This document shows, in pieces, positions 21,385 to 34,928 of a stretch of 64,000 nucleotides of DNA. Made by a program: the position numbers and the translations under genes. Position 1 is the first letter of the stretch. Each line of letters begins with the position of its first letter. The notes beneath the pieces are model-generated. The model was not told the origin of the DNA. It did no database searches and saw nothing but the letters and a program-made list of their open reading frames with translations. Location of the stretch: positions 317,501 to 381,500 of the forward strand of contig NC_088310.1 of NCBI RefSeq assembly GCF_910592395.1. The letters run 5' to 3'. The DNA is from Lineus longissimus. Its lineage: Eukaryota; Nemertea; Pilidiophora; Heteronemertea; Lineidae.

Positions 21385-24300
21385 TCAGAGCTTGGATTGA
21401 CTCTTCAACAATGGCTTGAGGTACTTTTCGTAGGTGGGTGCAACCTGCAAAAAACAACAGCAAAATAAAGGCAACCTTCGATCTTTTTCTTTCTAATTAG
21501 TTAGTGTGGTCTTTGTTTAATTGGGCTTCCCCATGGTGTGATGACAAGACAGAATGATAAGCCCTTTTAGTTTACTGCCAACCAAGATATTTGGCAGTGC
21601 AACATGTTCCTTGTATTTTGATTCATTAACATTGACAACTGATTTGGTTTAAAAAGATCTCTCTCTTCCTACCTGGTGCTCATTGAGAGGATCTAACTTT
21701 GTTGCCTCAAACAGCCTCTGATAGACGTTGCCGTCGTAGCTGCCAAGTGCCGAGCATAGCACTTCATCCGAGTAATCAAATGCATCAACAAGGGCTATGG
21801 CATTCGGCCTGAAAGGTACATTAAGAAAGAAATGATATCCTCTCACCTTCATAACAGCATCGTTGAAGCTTGTGTTCAGTGCACATTTACACCAGGAGGA
21901 TTTTTTTAATTTTAGTTCAATTTTCCAGTTTTTTTAACAAATGGAAGGCCTTTTACGCTGGTTCTACCTCAATTTCTGGGAGAGTATTGTTGGTAGGCAT
22001 TAGTACTGACCATACTCGTCCCTTCTGAAGCTGAGGCCCACACCATGACCCACCTTATTGCAGTCAGAAGCTTTAATTCTTCCTCCTTGATCAGTTTTAA
22101 CTGTCCAAAAGTCAAAGCACCAGTCTGAAATAAAGCATTAAACGTGGGGTTGGTTTCTATCTGCTCAGGTAGTTGAACTCGAGTAGAAGTTTTGAATAAC
22201 TGAAGTATTGGTTGATCATAACGCCTAAAAGCTACGGTGACTTGAACCAATCCACTTCATGCACGGTCATGGAGTTCGATTCCTCACAGTCCATGTGACG
22301 GAAGGTTTCATCCCTCCAAGATGACCAATCTCTGTGCAAATGTTGCCCTATATGAGCAAATTCTATGTCTAAAAGGGGCAGTACTACCTTATCTGTTAGT
22401 ATGACTACTGGTATTATGATACAGTTACGAAAGTTGCCTATTCTGACTTTCCAAACTACTGAAACAGAAGGTTATGCACCGAACAGCTCCGTACACAAGC
22501 ATCACCTCACCTCGAGGAATTCGCCAGCATTGTCCACAATACCATGGAAGGCATTCAGCAGGAAGAGTTGTCTGAGGGCAGTTAAGGTGGGAGTTGACAC
22601 AGCTAGCGAATCTAGGGACGTCTTGAAGTTACACACTACAAAGCAATGAATGAACGCCTGAAAGATTGATGAACATTGTAAGCAAATAAAACAAACAGGC
22701 AGAGGAAAGAAAATCATTACATGTTCTGATTAATTTAAGCAATTCATTATTTGTTAATCCTTTAGTCGCAGCTCAACCTGATAGAATCATCCTTGGTCGG
22801 CCTGCTAGTTTCAACGCTACGCCAGTGGGAGAGCAACCGGCAGCTAAGGGGTTATGGTTTCCAAATGTTGGCATATCTCTTGATAAGTAAGCTACAAAGT
22901 AGGCTAAGTAGCAAGAAGTATTATTTCAGAGAATTCAAGTGGGTCACTTGAAAAGTTCCATGTCTTTTGTTTGAATCTTGGTATGACTCCGAGTCTGATA
23001 TACGCAGGGTTTACTGTTGTTGACGACCTTGTTCTTTGTTCCTGGACGATGACATTGCCCAACCCAAAGCATCTACGTGTCCTGAAGCAGTAATTCAAAA
23101 CTCGCCACACCACCTTACCTTGGCAGCCTTCACCAGAGGAGCGGCACACTGATTCCAGACTAGGTATTGTTCCTGGCCGTTCATCAAAGCTTCTTGAAAC
23201 TTGCTCACAACATCAGAGAGGACACTCAAAAGGCAAAGAGGGGAGATGCTTGAATAAGGCTCAACATATTGATGTCCTTATTGTGAGGTTAAGAACAGAA
23301 TGCAAAGCAAGCATGTTGCTACTAAATGATCACAACTTCCTCAGGTATAACTTTCTGTGAATGAAACAAGAGCAAAGTACAAGATTGATTACGCAGTTTC
23401 GGTCAGTTGAGATCCTTAACAATTAATGTCTAATAAGGCGGTATTCTCTGGGACAGCAAAGAAATTCCTTGTACTGGTACTTGCAAGAGAGCTTAGACAA
23501 ACACTAGCTTACATCTTTGCCCTCTGTTCATACATCCTAGTTAGAGTAGCACCACAGTAGCAGTCAAAGTCCCCCTGAATGGATGTGTCATCTCTTTGGA
23601 GGAAGTCGGTTGTACCCAGCACAGAATCCCCCTCCGGCTGCAGCATGGTCTTGAGGAGGAACCTGCAAATTAAATGACCCATTCAGAATCAGATTTTCGC
23701 CTCTCTGGCGGAGTTATTCGGGTTCAGCCCATCTTATTCAAGGATCAACCCATGTTATTCCTTATTTTCAAAACTCATTTATCCAGATCTGTTTTCTGTT
23801 CAAACAGGCTTTCTATTGCTTTGCAGACTGGTAGTATCACCCAATGATAATCTTGAGCAATGAACTATGCAGAACTTCTAGCAGACTCTTCTAATGATAT
23901 CTCCGCTCACTTTGAAAGGAAAGTTGCCCTCGTTCGATGTCAGAATAACATTCAAGGTTGTTGGACAACCATATCTTTAACGTTTCCTTGTTCATCTCAT
24001 GACAGCACTACGGAACAGACGGCGCCATATTACTGCAAGTGTGGTAGACATGAAGTCTACCTTCCGCTGAGAGCTAATGCGTGATTCAGTCACGCGTCCT
24101 CACCGGGCAGTCTGTAGGTAAAGCACTGTGTTATCTCCTTCAATCGTCACAGCGGACGTTCCATCACATAATATCTTGGGTAAGCCACTGGCATTCAGAT
24201 AACCATGTCCCCCACACGACCGACGGCACATTTCAACTCCCTGGACGGCGAGATCGGATGAGAAAGCTTTCAGCCCAGAGGAGAGGCAATGCAACTAAAG

Positions 24301-27300
24301 AATAACATAATGAACATTACTTGACAGTCGGGTAGCGAGACAGTATTTACCACAAGACTATTACAACTTGTAAGAAATACAGGACGCCCAGTGCATTACC
24401 AGCACCGGTAAATGTCCCAGCATGAAACCAAACATGCACCCTCTGGCCTTTCGAAGACCCCATGATTTGAGTGGCACAACTGTTGCTATGGGGGTAAATG
24501 ATTGGCTGTCGAAACTTCATCTCCGTATTATTCCCAAAACCCTCATCATGTTACCATCAGCACTCTCTATTGCAGTCACTAGTGCGAAGTCTTGGGATGA
24601 ACAAGACTTCTATCTGGAACAGTACAGAGCTTTGGCATGAAACCTACCTCCGGAAGAGTGGAGAAGTCTCCACTACCCATCCTTTCATTACTCTTCCTGT
24701 AGATGTCGAGCATGGAGTTCTTGGCAAACATCAACGCATAGGACAGGGCGAGCAGTGGGAAGAGCTTGTACTGCTGGGTCTGGTAGTCTAAGATGGCAGA
24801 TTCTGGAGCACTGAAAAGACGTTAGAAATAAATACATACCGGGCCATGTTTCAGATTCTCATAGTCCATGGTTATTTACATGATTTCTGCATAGCTCAGA
24901 AGGCTTCAGTGTGGTGTAAGGCCAACTGCCTGAAAATATTATCCTGAGACAAGAGCCATCAAACCGCCACAGGGGACACTTTAGGAAGAATCTACAGTAC
25001 AGGATTAGCTGTCTGTCTGGTAAAGCGACATTTACCGATGCAACATGGAACCCATGACCGTCATACACGGCCTGAGGAGGTGTTCCAGATGAGCCACTGT
25101 AAGGAACACTAGTTGGCTTGAAGGAACTTGCCTACACAACCAGCTTGAGTATGAGGTCAAATGACAGTTCAAAGAACAGTGAACTGCTACACAGACTGCA
25201 AGTAGCTGTTAAACGAACGCAAAGAAGAGGAAGAACTTCTATCGCTTCATACATTTCAGCCAATTGAAAACAGTATGTTTAGGAGAATGACCAGATATGC
25301 GATACACGATTGAATATTGTGACCAAATTATCTTCCAATAAGCCAGCTATGTCCTGCGTTAGCCTTGTTGAAGATGCAGGTGCTTGAGCCAACCCTGCAG
25401 TATACAGATAAAGACGATGCGTGTGATACGATTCTCACCCTGGTTTCAACTGAGACTGGTGTCTAACGGCGCTGTATCGTAAAGCTATCGTCACACTCTG
25501 CGAGAGAATATGAAAAGCCCAGTTGGTAATCTTGGTTCTGACTAGCACCATGGTCCCGTATGTGGCCTTGTCGCGGCCAAGTCTCTTGAACACACCATCC
25601 GCGGACACCTCGGCATACTTCATTAGCATATTTGTCCTTGGGATGCGAACACGGTTCAAAATTAAGTAACCATTTTCAGCGCCACGTCCGCCAAATTTTG
25701 GTCCAATCGTTCCAACCGTTACTCCTGAAACATGAGAAAACAACACATGTAACGAAGTCAAAGACGTTTTGCGGCTCATTGTCAAGCCAGAATGATTATT
25801 GAGACGGATGTCTAGGAGACGCTGCTTGAGTATATGTGCCCTCGATAAACCATAAGGTCTCGAAATATATCATGCGTAGTATCATGGTAGTACAATGGAA
25901 CCCCGGTAGGCGACCACCCGCTATGACGACCAAGAATCGCCGGTCCCGAAGTGTTTCCTCTCTAATTACCCATTACAAGCCCCCCCCCCCCCCGGTAACA
26001 CGACCAACCCGGTACCCAGACCACGACCACTGGATTGGGCGGTCCCAATGACCAAATTCACCCCTCTTACCCGACCAAAGGGCCTAATTGCCGCGAAAAA
26101 ATGTCTAAGTTCAAAAATGTTTTTCACTGTTTTTTTTGTTTTCTGACCAATTTTGGCGGGAAAACTTAATCATGCATTTTGTCCATGGATTTTCAAGTTC
26201 ACTGACGCGACCAGTGGTCGTGTGGTCGTGTTACTGGGGTTCCACTGTATGTAGAATCACGCTATTAGTCCTTATTTTCAGCTTCGATTACCTGGCATTG
26301 GTTGATGATGTTGGAGACTTCTGATCTGCACCAGGAATGCATGCAGTCCACACCTCTTGCCACGAGAACAAAGCTGAGCGAGAACCAGGGCGTGCGTTGT
26401 TGATTTCCCCACTGAAACATAGTAAGACAGAAATCAGGTCTGAGCGGTTGTCAGCAGAGTGTTTTCCTGGCTTCGGCGAGACTAACCTGACCGGGTCACT
26501 CATGCATCACACGCCCTGGCGAAACGAAAAATACAGCTGGGGCATATTGCTTAAAGCTACCACCGCATCTAGCCCCAGTGGTTACGAAACATGCCCCACT
26601 AACGGATGACGACGACGGATGCCACGGTATCGTATATAAGTCACGTATTTTCTAGAGGGCTGAAGTCAGTGGCCTCGGCCAGCTAGCTTGATCTTTGAAC
26701 AGGTTGATACAGACTGTCGCCACTCTAGTGTTATGTGAACTTCTCTCGAGTATGACAGATTCTATAGATAAGGGGGTGTTAAAATAAGACCGACAAACGT
26801 GTGTCTTAATACTTACAGCCGCCAGGCCACCATTTCATCGATGTCAACCTTGGAGTATTCATGACAAATTCCTGGCTGTTTTGATCGTAAAGCGCCTCTG
26901 TTTCCAGCTTGGACAGGTTGGTCCCTGTGATAGAGGATTGTGATTCAATACACTTAGGGGGATAATAAGTGGCATACCAGTGGTGGTTAAGAGCGCCAGG
27001 CTCAAGATCGAGAGACCAAAAAAGCAGTTAAAATGAGATTTGAAGGCTCTGTTTCCTTGTGTTTTAGAATAGATATTGTTGCCTCACTGACAGTAATCGC
27101 TGTCTTAACGAGCGCCGCGAGCGTGGAGGGCGCCACAGTCGGCTGGCCGACGCTGTACCATTGCGATGTTTGGCGAGACGACCAATACCTTCAGTTAGGT
27201 CGACTAAAAGGTATTATTTGGATATATTTCTACTTATTTCAGAATGTGATACAGAGCTAGGACACAAGAACTATACTGAATCCTCTAAATTGCAAACCAC

Positions 27301-28214
27301 TCACCATGTCCCAATTCTGTTTGAGCATATGTCCCAAAGATTCTGCACGTTTTTGCAAGGGGGAGCCACTTCTTGCGTAGTTCATCAGTCGCCAGTCGTT
27401 CTAACGCCGGCACAAACATGGTCATGTGGACAAAGAGGGCCATGTCACCGCGTATCAGGCTGAAAAGGTAAAGCCATCACTATTCATCACGGACCAAAAC
27501 TCTCCAAATATTTTGTTGTGCTAAAACTTCTGTTTCCTCTGTACTGTTGTGCCGATTTTCGTCATCATTAGTAAAGGTCTTTAAGTCTTCTCATGAAAAG
27601 GAGGAAAGAACATGACTGACTAACATCGCTTGATTAATTGGAATGCTGTCGGCCTACAGTTTGATGTCTTCCATCCAATCTGCAGCCGTAGTTGATATAA
27701 CAAAGTCTCAATTAGATCATGATCACACCAATAGCAGTCTCCATGTAGGCTTCGAGAATAGGAAGAACGGAAGACAACTAAGTCAAACAGATCAAAAGGT
27801 CATTTGAGGGCACCAGCCAAGGCTATGCTTAGGCCGAGCTAGTTGTGTCTGAGCTTTAACCTACTCCATGGCAACATCCATCTCCTCTGTTGACCACTTA
27901 TGAATATTCATGAGCCTCAAGATGGTGACAGCCCTCTCGACGGCGCCATCGTGATACTCTACATCCCCCTGGTAGTACGTCTTGTTCATATCCATACATG
28001 GCTCCCTGAATACAATAGATTCTGGAAAATAAAGACAAAACAATTTAGCAATCACAAGACACAATAATTGACCCTCAATGTTAGATGAAGGCCGCACTCT
28101 ATTTCTCACTCAGGCAAGACTGTGCTGGAGTACGAAACCTCGACAAGTAGGCCTAGTCCAGTGACCAGCACCGTCCCAAAGATGATAGTCAATGCTCATG
28201 GTGGTGCTGGTTCG

Positions 28215-28245
<31 letters not shown>

Positions 28246-28933
28246 ATGACGCTGCGAAGTGTCTTCCGAATTCCCTTAGACTGAAATCATCAAGGCCAGG
28301 CCAATGTAGCGCCTTTCCCCATGTTTGTTACATTGATGATCGCGGTGAAAAACTGTATACGCTGAATACGCAGAACCGAAAAAAAGTGCAACATGGACTG
28401 GGACATCAATTGGCCTTGCACGAAGACGAACCAATGAAGTTTTATACAATAACAATAACAATAACAATAACAATAGTTTAGTTCTCTCATATAACCTGAC
28501 ATGAGGCCATTGTGAAGCTGACGAAAGACATACACAATCAGATGGCATTTAGCGGGTTGCATTTACAATACAAATACAATTAATATGATTAAGTAATTGG
28601 ATACAGGCTTCCCTAAATTGCACTGCCACCTATTAGCCACCAAAAAACTAGCAGGAAGGGACGTGCAGAGGGGAATCAACAAAAATCAATAACCAGGCCA
28701 TACATTAGTATGTACAGGCAGTGTGGCTGTTTGCTTGGAAAATATTCAATCTTTCGTACGGGCTGACTGTACGAACCTATTGCTCTTCTCTTAGCGGTGG
28801 ATTTCGGTGCACCATCTCTCAGATATGTTATCTCCCTTCTGCCAGTCTCGTTTAGACTGCTGTTGCGTCTTTCTTTCACTAAATCGGGATTTACTTGCGT
28901 GTCAGAGAGCGACATAGTTGATTTGGTCTCCAT
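21385..28933 (-). CDS. ACOX1: Peroxisomal acyl-CoA oxidase, ACOX1-like, complete, 14 exons
   Basis: Exons (minus strand): 28777-28933, 27865-28021, 27305-27459, 26817-26924, 26292-26411, 25439-25724, 24648-24810, 24104-24294, 23513-23662, 23119-23224, 22511-22657, 22054-22124, 21673-21808, 21385-21444. The total is 2007 nt (668 aa, human ACOX1 about 660) with every junction in phase. The enzyme oxidises acyl-CoA to trans-2-enoyl-CoA with release of hydrogen peroxide, the first step of peroxisomal beta-oxidation. FAD/substrate blocks [21 protein letters not shown] and GTIGPKFGG are present. RRSCGGHGY, then IEGDNTV with the likely catalytic Glu near residue 434, lie in exon 8. The last residues are SQSKL, a canonical PTS1 peroxisome signal. 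A second in-frame Met lies at codon 7. ACOX2 identity is possible; the ACOX3 class is less likely. Confidence 0.93.
25891..26249. mobile_element. Pogo/Tigger-like MITE, copy 1
   Basis: 359 bp, starting TACAATGGAACCCCGGTAGG and ending ggggttccactgta. These are inverted ends flanked by TA, as in Tc1/mariner-type elements. Internal sequence is non-coding and includes a C run at about 25980-25993. It lies in the intron between acyl-CoA oxidase exons 5 and 6. Superfamily is inferred from the ends only. Confidence 0.75.
28215..28244 (+). repeat. Poly-C run of about 30 bases
   Basis: Uninterrupted C tract in intron 1 of the acyl-CoA oxidase gene; its length may be unreliable in assembly. Confidence 0.9.
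28446..28477 (+). repeat. CAATAA microsatellite
   Basis: About five tandem caataa units in intron 1 of the acyl-CoA oxidase gene. Confidence 0.9.
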
Positions 28934-30313
28934 CTGGGCCTAGCCTACTCTACTGACTATTGTTATTAGTATTAAGGCCATGTGGCAAACTAAGTGAACT
29001 TCATGGTTGGGACGTACATATGCCCTGTCCTTATCCTAAGCTTACATTGTATGGTTTACTTGTATTGTATATCGATGTACATGTACTATCGCATTGGCCT
29101 TTGATTAAATAAACATTGTGTTAGATAATATCTGATTATCTATATTATATCATTATGATGAGCATGAACACTTGATAAGGTATGATTCCACTGGCGGCCA
29201 CATTCGCGGACTCACCGGTCCGGATGCTGGTTCGGGATTCCTTCGAATGGATTTGATTCGATACATATACCAGTAGGTGGCGCCATATTTCTTTACCACA
29301 CAGCCCCCTAGAAATAGTTAACATTTGGTCCAAAATAGGCTCGATGTACGTGTTAAGTTTGCCTGGTCATATTGATTCGGGGGGGGGGGGGGCATAAATA
29401 TGTGACGAGTGGCATCCAAGCTAGGTACGTGTCGGCGCGAAAATTGAAGTGTCAGAACTTTAGTGTTAGAATTCGATCAGAAAATGTTGCGTGTCATAAA
29501 GTTACATGTGTTTGTACTTCACATGGGCAGTAGATATCCCTTATTAAGTCTTGCACAAAAGCATGTAAGTATTAGGCCACTACACACCAGGCTTTAATTA
29601 GTCTTTTTGTGTGACTCTCAAAGGACAACGGGAAATGGCTGGCTTTTGTTCGATCACAAACACAACAAACTGCAGAATTATACATGTATATGACATTTAT
29701 TATTACAGTACTTAGAATGTAGTATACATATATATTGCATCACATGATTTATGGCGAAGTACAAGTGGGAATAGTACCAATCCAATAGCTTCCCCCAAAA
29801 CAAGACTTATATCCAATATCATGAAAGTACTTCACTTCAATGTACAAACATGAGCGATAACACTTCCGTGGCACAGCCCCCACAATGTTTGTGTGCTTTT
29901 GAGGAATCAATGAAAGTTTTTCGCCAAACACTAATATGCACCGCTTTGAGAGGTTTTTTCAGCGATTTTTAGAGTTCACGTTTTCGCATGTAACGTGTCA
30001 CTGTTTACTTTTCTTGCGTGACATGAAGAACGAACAAGTCATTTCCAAAGAGCGGGCTACATACGATTCATGATGTCACTTTCCACCCTCAAGTCGTATT
30101 TCAAGCCCGAGTCGGTTAACTCGTGACAGGTGAAACGTGAGAAGTGACAACGTGAATCCTCCGGCCTGAAAGATTTCAATATTATGAAAAATCTTCCAAC
30201 GGTTTTTCATTTCGCTGGAAAAACTATGGGGCATGCCGATTATCGTCGGTGTCAAAGGTTTTTCAGAAGATCAGAATCCTCATTCTTTCTCACAGTGGAG
30301 TCTCATGTTGGTC
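28934..30313. other. Intergenic interval, acyl-CoA oxidase to SLC46-like gene
   Basis: Contains a run of 14 G at 29379-29392 and MITE copy b at 29972-30156. It lies upstream of the acyl-CoA oxidase start and downstream of the transporter stop. No TATA box or exon was recognised. Confidence 0.4.
29972..30156 (-). mobile_element. GTTCACGT-family MITE, copy b
   Basis: About 185 bp, reverse orientation to copy a. It runs from gagttcacgttttcgcatgt to agtgacaacgtgaa, with the shared internal blocks gaacgaacaagtcatttcc and catacgattcatga. Confidence 0.75.
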
Positions 30314-32707
30314 TCATCTTGATTTGTTGACTTCTTTCTGTCGATTTCTGCTCTTTCTGGTGAAAACAACATAACACCTGAAGAGAAGAGAATGTGAAAG
30401 AAGTATGTCAAGTCCGATTGAGTCAAGGCCGTTCTGACTTGTCTGTTTACAGCACGGTTTCCACTCTGTAGGGAGGCATGGCGCGAATTCAACCGATACT
30501 AATGACAGCGTTTAACTATTGGTCGAAGTGCAACGCGATGCCATGCTTTGCCTTCAGCAAGTGGAAGGAACGGCTCTGGTAAAGGTTCCCTGTGCAATGC
30601 CGTTGATTGGAATCGAATCGAAACAAAATCTTTCAGAGAATCTGCTTGAATCAATCTTTATCATCTCAAAAGGTTTGAAGCACAGTCCACCTACCCTATC
30701 ACGAAAAGACTCAAGAGGCAGAATCCAGCACCCACAAGGAAGACGAAACCAGTCATGAAGCGCGCGGTCCTTTGGTAGATGCTGTTCATCATCAAGGCAC
30801 TGACCGCGTAGCAAAATGCACCAACAGCCGAGAATGCTGACAACACTCGACCTGTGGTCAAAGAGAAAAAAGAACAAGCCAGTTAATCTTGAGAACACTA
30901 AAGAATTGACTCATTTGTAGGAAAGTACCTGACATGTTACTTGACGGGAATGGCAAATGTTGCGAAACTATTTCTGCCCATCAGGGATGAGAACAAAAGA
31001 ACCTGATTCCGTCGACGTTTGGATGTCAGGCTACTTGTAGAATAGGGAATGATGTCTCGACCTGCTGACAAGCCTGCAACTAAGACGCACAGCGGTACTG
31101 CTTCTTGTTAGTTACCTTGCTCGTCCTCCCTAAACAGCTTCGAAGCACATGTCCTCAACATCGGCGACGGCAGCACCACGAAGATCCCCGCGAGAGGAAC
31201 TGGAGAGATACAAGCAGAGTCATTACTAGGACACTTAAGAGCGAAGCTTTAGCAAGGGTGTATAAACTAAAGAGCAAAGCTTTAGGTAAGGCGTATAAAC
31301 TACAGAACCAAGCTTTAGCATGGGTTTAACGAAATATATTTAGCAAAGCATTTACAAAAGTGTGTGCGAAATGTCTGTATTGTTAAGCAAAGCATTAGCA
31401 GGGTAGTAGAGAAGGGAGTCCGACAATTCCTCAGCATGGGTGTAAATAAGAAAGTTGGTAAATCATGAGTAAAGTGAGAAGGAAATGTTTCTCGTTTGTT
31501 TCTTACCTACAATCATCCAGTAAAACGAGTCAGCAAATGCGTTCACCAGGACGCTTGCCAGGGTAGAAACGATCCCAATGGCGGCTATTCCGATCTCCTC
31601 CACCTTGCATCGGGTTAACAGTTCATAACCAAGGATACTGGCTATCTCCATTAGTCCAATGCTCATGCCAGTAAAGATACCAATACCAACAGTGCCCCAG
31701 CACAAGGGTGGTCCCATTACAAAAAGGATTTGAATGGCACTGTAAGACTGGATGGTCAAGTTAAGAACAAGAAAGGCGGTGACGAGAAGGCCTATCTTGA
31801 CGTGTCGACCATCTTCTTTATCGGAGAATGACAACCATGTCGATCGAAGGTGTTCGCCAATGTTTAATTTTGGCTTGTTTTTGTTTTGAACGATGGTCTC
31901 TGGGACAAAGAATATGACATATATCAAGTTCAAAAATAGAACTCCGGCCAGGATGATGTATGTATAGAAATATCCAAGACTCCGTATTGAGTAACCTAAT
32001 CCTACTTGAGAACAGCCAGTGCCAAAAGTCATGACAACCTCAACAATCGTCATCCTAATGCCGAGCTTTTCTGGCGGTGTAATGTCAGCAAGATACGCAT
32101 AGACACCCATCACTAACGTGTAGAATCCTCCTCCAAATGGTTCAATGGCTGAAGCCACAAGCAACACGTACAGAGGAAGGTTGTAATATATCACCAAAGA
32201 GGTGATGGTAAACTTTATGGCTGCAAAGATGCTTGGTAGCAGCAGTATCTGTCGCCTCCCAGCGATATCTGAGTAGGCCCCGTATATGAGGGTGGTCACC
32301 ATAGTTATGAGGGTAGGCAGAGCCAGGTAGATCTGCCACACGGACGTGTCCGCTACCACGGAAGCCTCAGCCACGACAAGCGGATCAGAGTTGTTCGATC
32401 CCGCGCAATTACTGATGTTCCAACCTGTGGTTCCATTATTCTGCAGGATCGGGTAAAGATGAGTTAACCTGGAGCGTATGTACTGCTCAAGAAGAGTATC
32501 ATTTGAAAAGATTGCGAGACAGAACAGGAATATCACTGGTTCGATTATGACTTTCCTACTCGGGACAATGATGGTGGGCTCACCAGGTTGGAGGAAGTCC
32601 TCGTCCGTGGTGGATTCTTCAGCAGTGAGTCCATGGGGGTTTTGGTTCAAGTCAGCTTCGTCTTTATTGATGAGCAGTGGCGCCTGGTCACCTCTCTTGT
32701 CAGCCAT
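30314..32707 (-). CDS. SLC46-family major facilitator transporter (folate transporter-like)
   Basis: Four exons on the minus strand: 31507-32707, 31116-31199, 30695-30851 and 30314-30377, totalling 1506 nt (501 aa), phases 1/1/2 consistent. About 12 membrane segments are expected. A long cytosolic N-terminus precedes VIFLFCLAIFS. A glycosylation-rich loop (NNGTTGWNISN) follows the first segment, as in SLC46 proteins. GAYSDIAGRRQ is the major-facilitator motif A between TM2 and TM3. The last exons give FREDEQGR, matching the DExGR-type loop, then FVFLVGAGFCLLSLFVIG. SLC46 members carry folates, heme, or bacterial muropeptides across plasma or lysosomal membranes with protons; which substrate applies here cannot be told. 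The start is the first Met of the open frame. An upstream non-coding exon is possible. Confidence 0.87.
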
Positions 32708-33723
32708 CTTGCAAACACAAAATTATTTCTCTCAGTATCCAAGCAGAATTTACATCGGCACGTGACTTTGAATTACTCCTTTTTCGAAAGTAAATTCCAA
32801 AAGTGACATGAAACCGGATTTGTCCAAGACTATGTGTCCACAGTGAATCAGCCCATTGTCACATCCAGTGAAGTAATCATCAGGTCATCATCAGGTCAAC
32901 AGTGAGAGATTAGCCTAATCAAAACTCGAGAGATTGTCAAACTATCTCCGTCCAGATCACGACAGCTGATTCATCCACATTTCGGGCAAGTTCCTTATGG
33001 CTTATCAAGTGGATGTTTTGTGCAGTAGCTCCTCTGAATCTAAGGCCTGGATGTATTCTACCGGCCCTGTAATGATAATTACATGTATACAATATTATGA
33101 ACACTCCATATCATTATCCCGCCAGCTTAAAACTATTGTTGGCATTGTTCTGATGGAAAGTCACGGGATGTTACGTATGTAAATGCGTGACGAGGGCAAT
33201 GTATTGTAATGCTGTATAATCAGTTATTAGGTGCTTAAAGGGCCCGGTATTACCGGGGTTGTAATGCTTTTGTGGTGGGCTATGTCTTGTTCAGGTTGGT
33301 AGGCTTCATCAGTAACACAGAGTGTTGAGATGGATATGAAAAAAAATATACAAATGTTAACTCCTGTGGCTGGTCAAGTAGTCAAGCCTAGAATAATAAT
33401 AGTACACAAAATCGGCTCCTTTGTGTTGCCACCCGGACATAACCCGTCCTTGAGACCAGAGAGGTGTTGGCCTTGAGTTTGTATACCGAGTTAGTGTGTG
33501 TAATAGCAAGACAATAGGTAGGCTAATTACTCAGTGTATATGCGAAATCATTTGAGGCGCGGTTGTAATCCTACCACAATGTACCCTTATTTAAGCTGGC
33601 CTTATTTAACCAGAGTGAAATATTTCTGACTATTGTTCCAAATAGCCCCTACCAATACCAATAGGTATCAGGCCTCGAATGGTTGTTGTTTGGTTCGTGG
33701 TCACTTGATCCGTGAACTGGAGA

Positions 33724-33809
33724 ACAGCAGGGAAACACTGAAACCACAGATGTATACCAGTTCTGCACAGCAGGGAAACACTGAAACCACAGATGTATAC
33801 CAGTTCTGC
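33724..33809 (+). repeat. 43-bp perfect tandem duplication
   Basis: Two identical units starting acagcagggaaacactgaaa and ending ataccagttctgc, head to tail. Confidence 0.95.
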
Positions 33810-34018
33810 ATATCCATATTATTGCATGAGGTCGTTCGATGCAATTCCCATCCAATGACAATCAGAGAGCCGATGCTCAGCCCGATGATATATCGTTGCA
33901 GGTATAAATGAAGCCCATATGAATACAGCAGCAGTATAGGCATGATGAGAAAAATTATGCTCTCGGGCAAATTGTTTTCGGAATATTCATCCAGCCAGCC
34001 AGCTGTCAGTGTATTATC

Positions 34019-34140
34019 GCTAATCACTTGTCACGCGCATACTCATTAATTGATTTGACATGAACGGTGATCGGCAACATCGTTACATCGCTCTTTGGAA
34101 ATGACTTGCTCGATGTTAATTACGAGACAAGTTACAAATG
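34019..34140 (+). mobile_element. GTTCACGT-family MITE, degraded copy g
   Basis: Retains tcacttgtcacg, cgctctttggaaatgacttg and acaagttacaaatgtga in the order seen in full copies. Ends are lost, so the limits are approximate. Confidence 0.45.
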
Positions 34141-34928
34141 TGAGCCCTATGTAGACCCAGCCTTGGGTGTAGTGCGTTTTATGCTTGTCCGTTAACATCG
34201 CCTCGTTAATAAAATAAAGAGTCGTTTAAGATCAGGGAGTCGATACACAACGAGGAGCAATATTACAACTCCCTGTTTTGACCTATTTATAATTTTCACA
34301 CAAAAATTTGAAACAGAAACCGCACAAAATATGTTCTATTCATGAAACGCCTCAGGTTATCAATTTTATTTATAAGCGTAAAAACTGCTTTCCTCGTTTA
34401 AAGCTTCATTTCTCTCCAGGGGTCTTCGAATCATATCCGCCCTTCGCCACGTGGAGAGTTTTACCACAGCTTCTCGTATGACATGTAAATGGACGACTTC
34501 CAACCAGATCCGCTGGCGATACAAGCTGAGATCTGTTGCATCAAGAGATGCTCCTACTACCTACCCGGTTATCTACCACGATATCTTAGAGGACACCTAT
34601 TCTTCTGCGCTAAAGGACCAGAACTGTCTTTGCGACAGCAAGTGATTGGTCTGGTCCTTCCCATCGCGGTGTGTCGTCGTCTGCGGTACATCTACCGCGC
34701 AGCAAGGAAGCAACAGTACCACAGCTGAAAGGATAAGGAATCATACCATTATTAGAAGTAGTAAATCCGTGAGCATCATTTCAGAGATTTACATCAAGCG
34801 GCTCGAAGTTGTTTTTTAATCACCTAGAAACCGAACTCTAACACTGATGAAGGTTAGTTTACGGACCCAGCCATACACCACATGATTGACCCTTTCCTTG
34901 TTTCTTCTCCAAGAACGCAGCCTTACTC

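Larger units (their letters stand above)
32708..34928. other. Intergenic interval with minor repeats
   Basis: Holds a 43-bp tandem duplication (33724-33809) and a degraded MITE (34019-34140). An open frame at 34489-34728 (79 codons) resembles no family. No clear promoter motif was seen. Confidence 0.4.

Noticed and set aside
27861-27863. Apparent stop codon after VAME in acyl-CoA oxidase exon 2, suggesting a pseudogene
   Set aside because: The donor gtaggt two bases after the ATG (27864-27863) removes it; the junction then reads VAMDLIRGD in phase with exon 3.
34489-34728. 79-codon open frame with one hydrophobic stretch
   Set aside because: No recognised family, no clear splice context, and length is not exceptional for random sequence.
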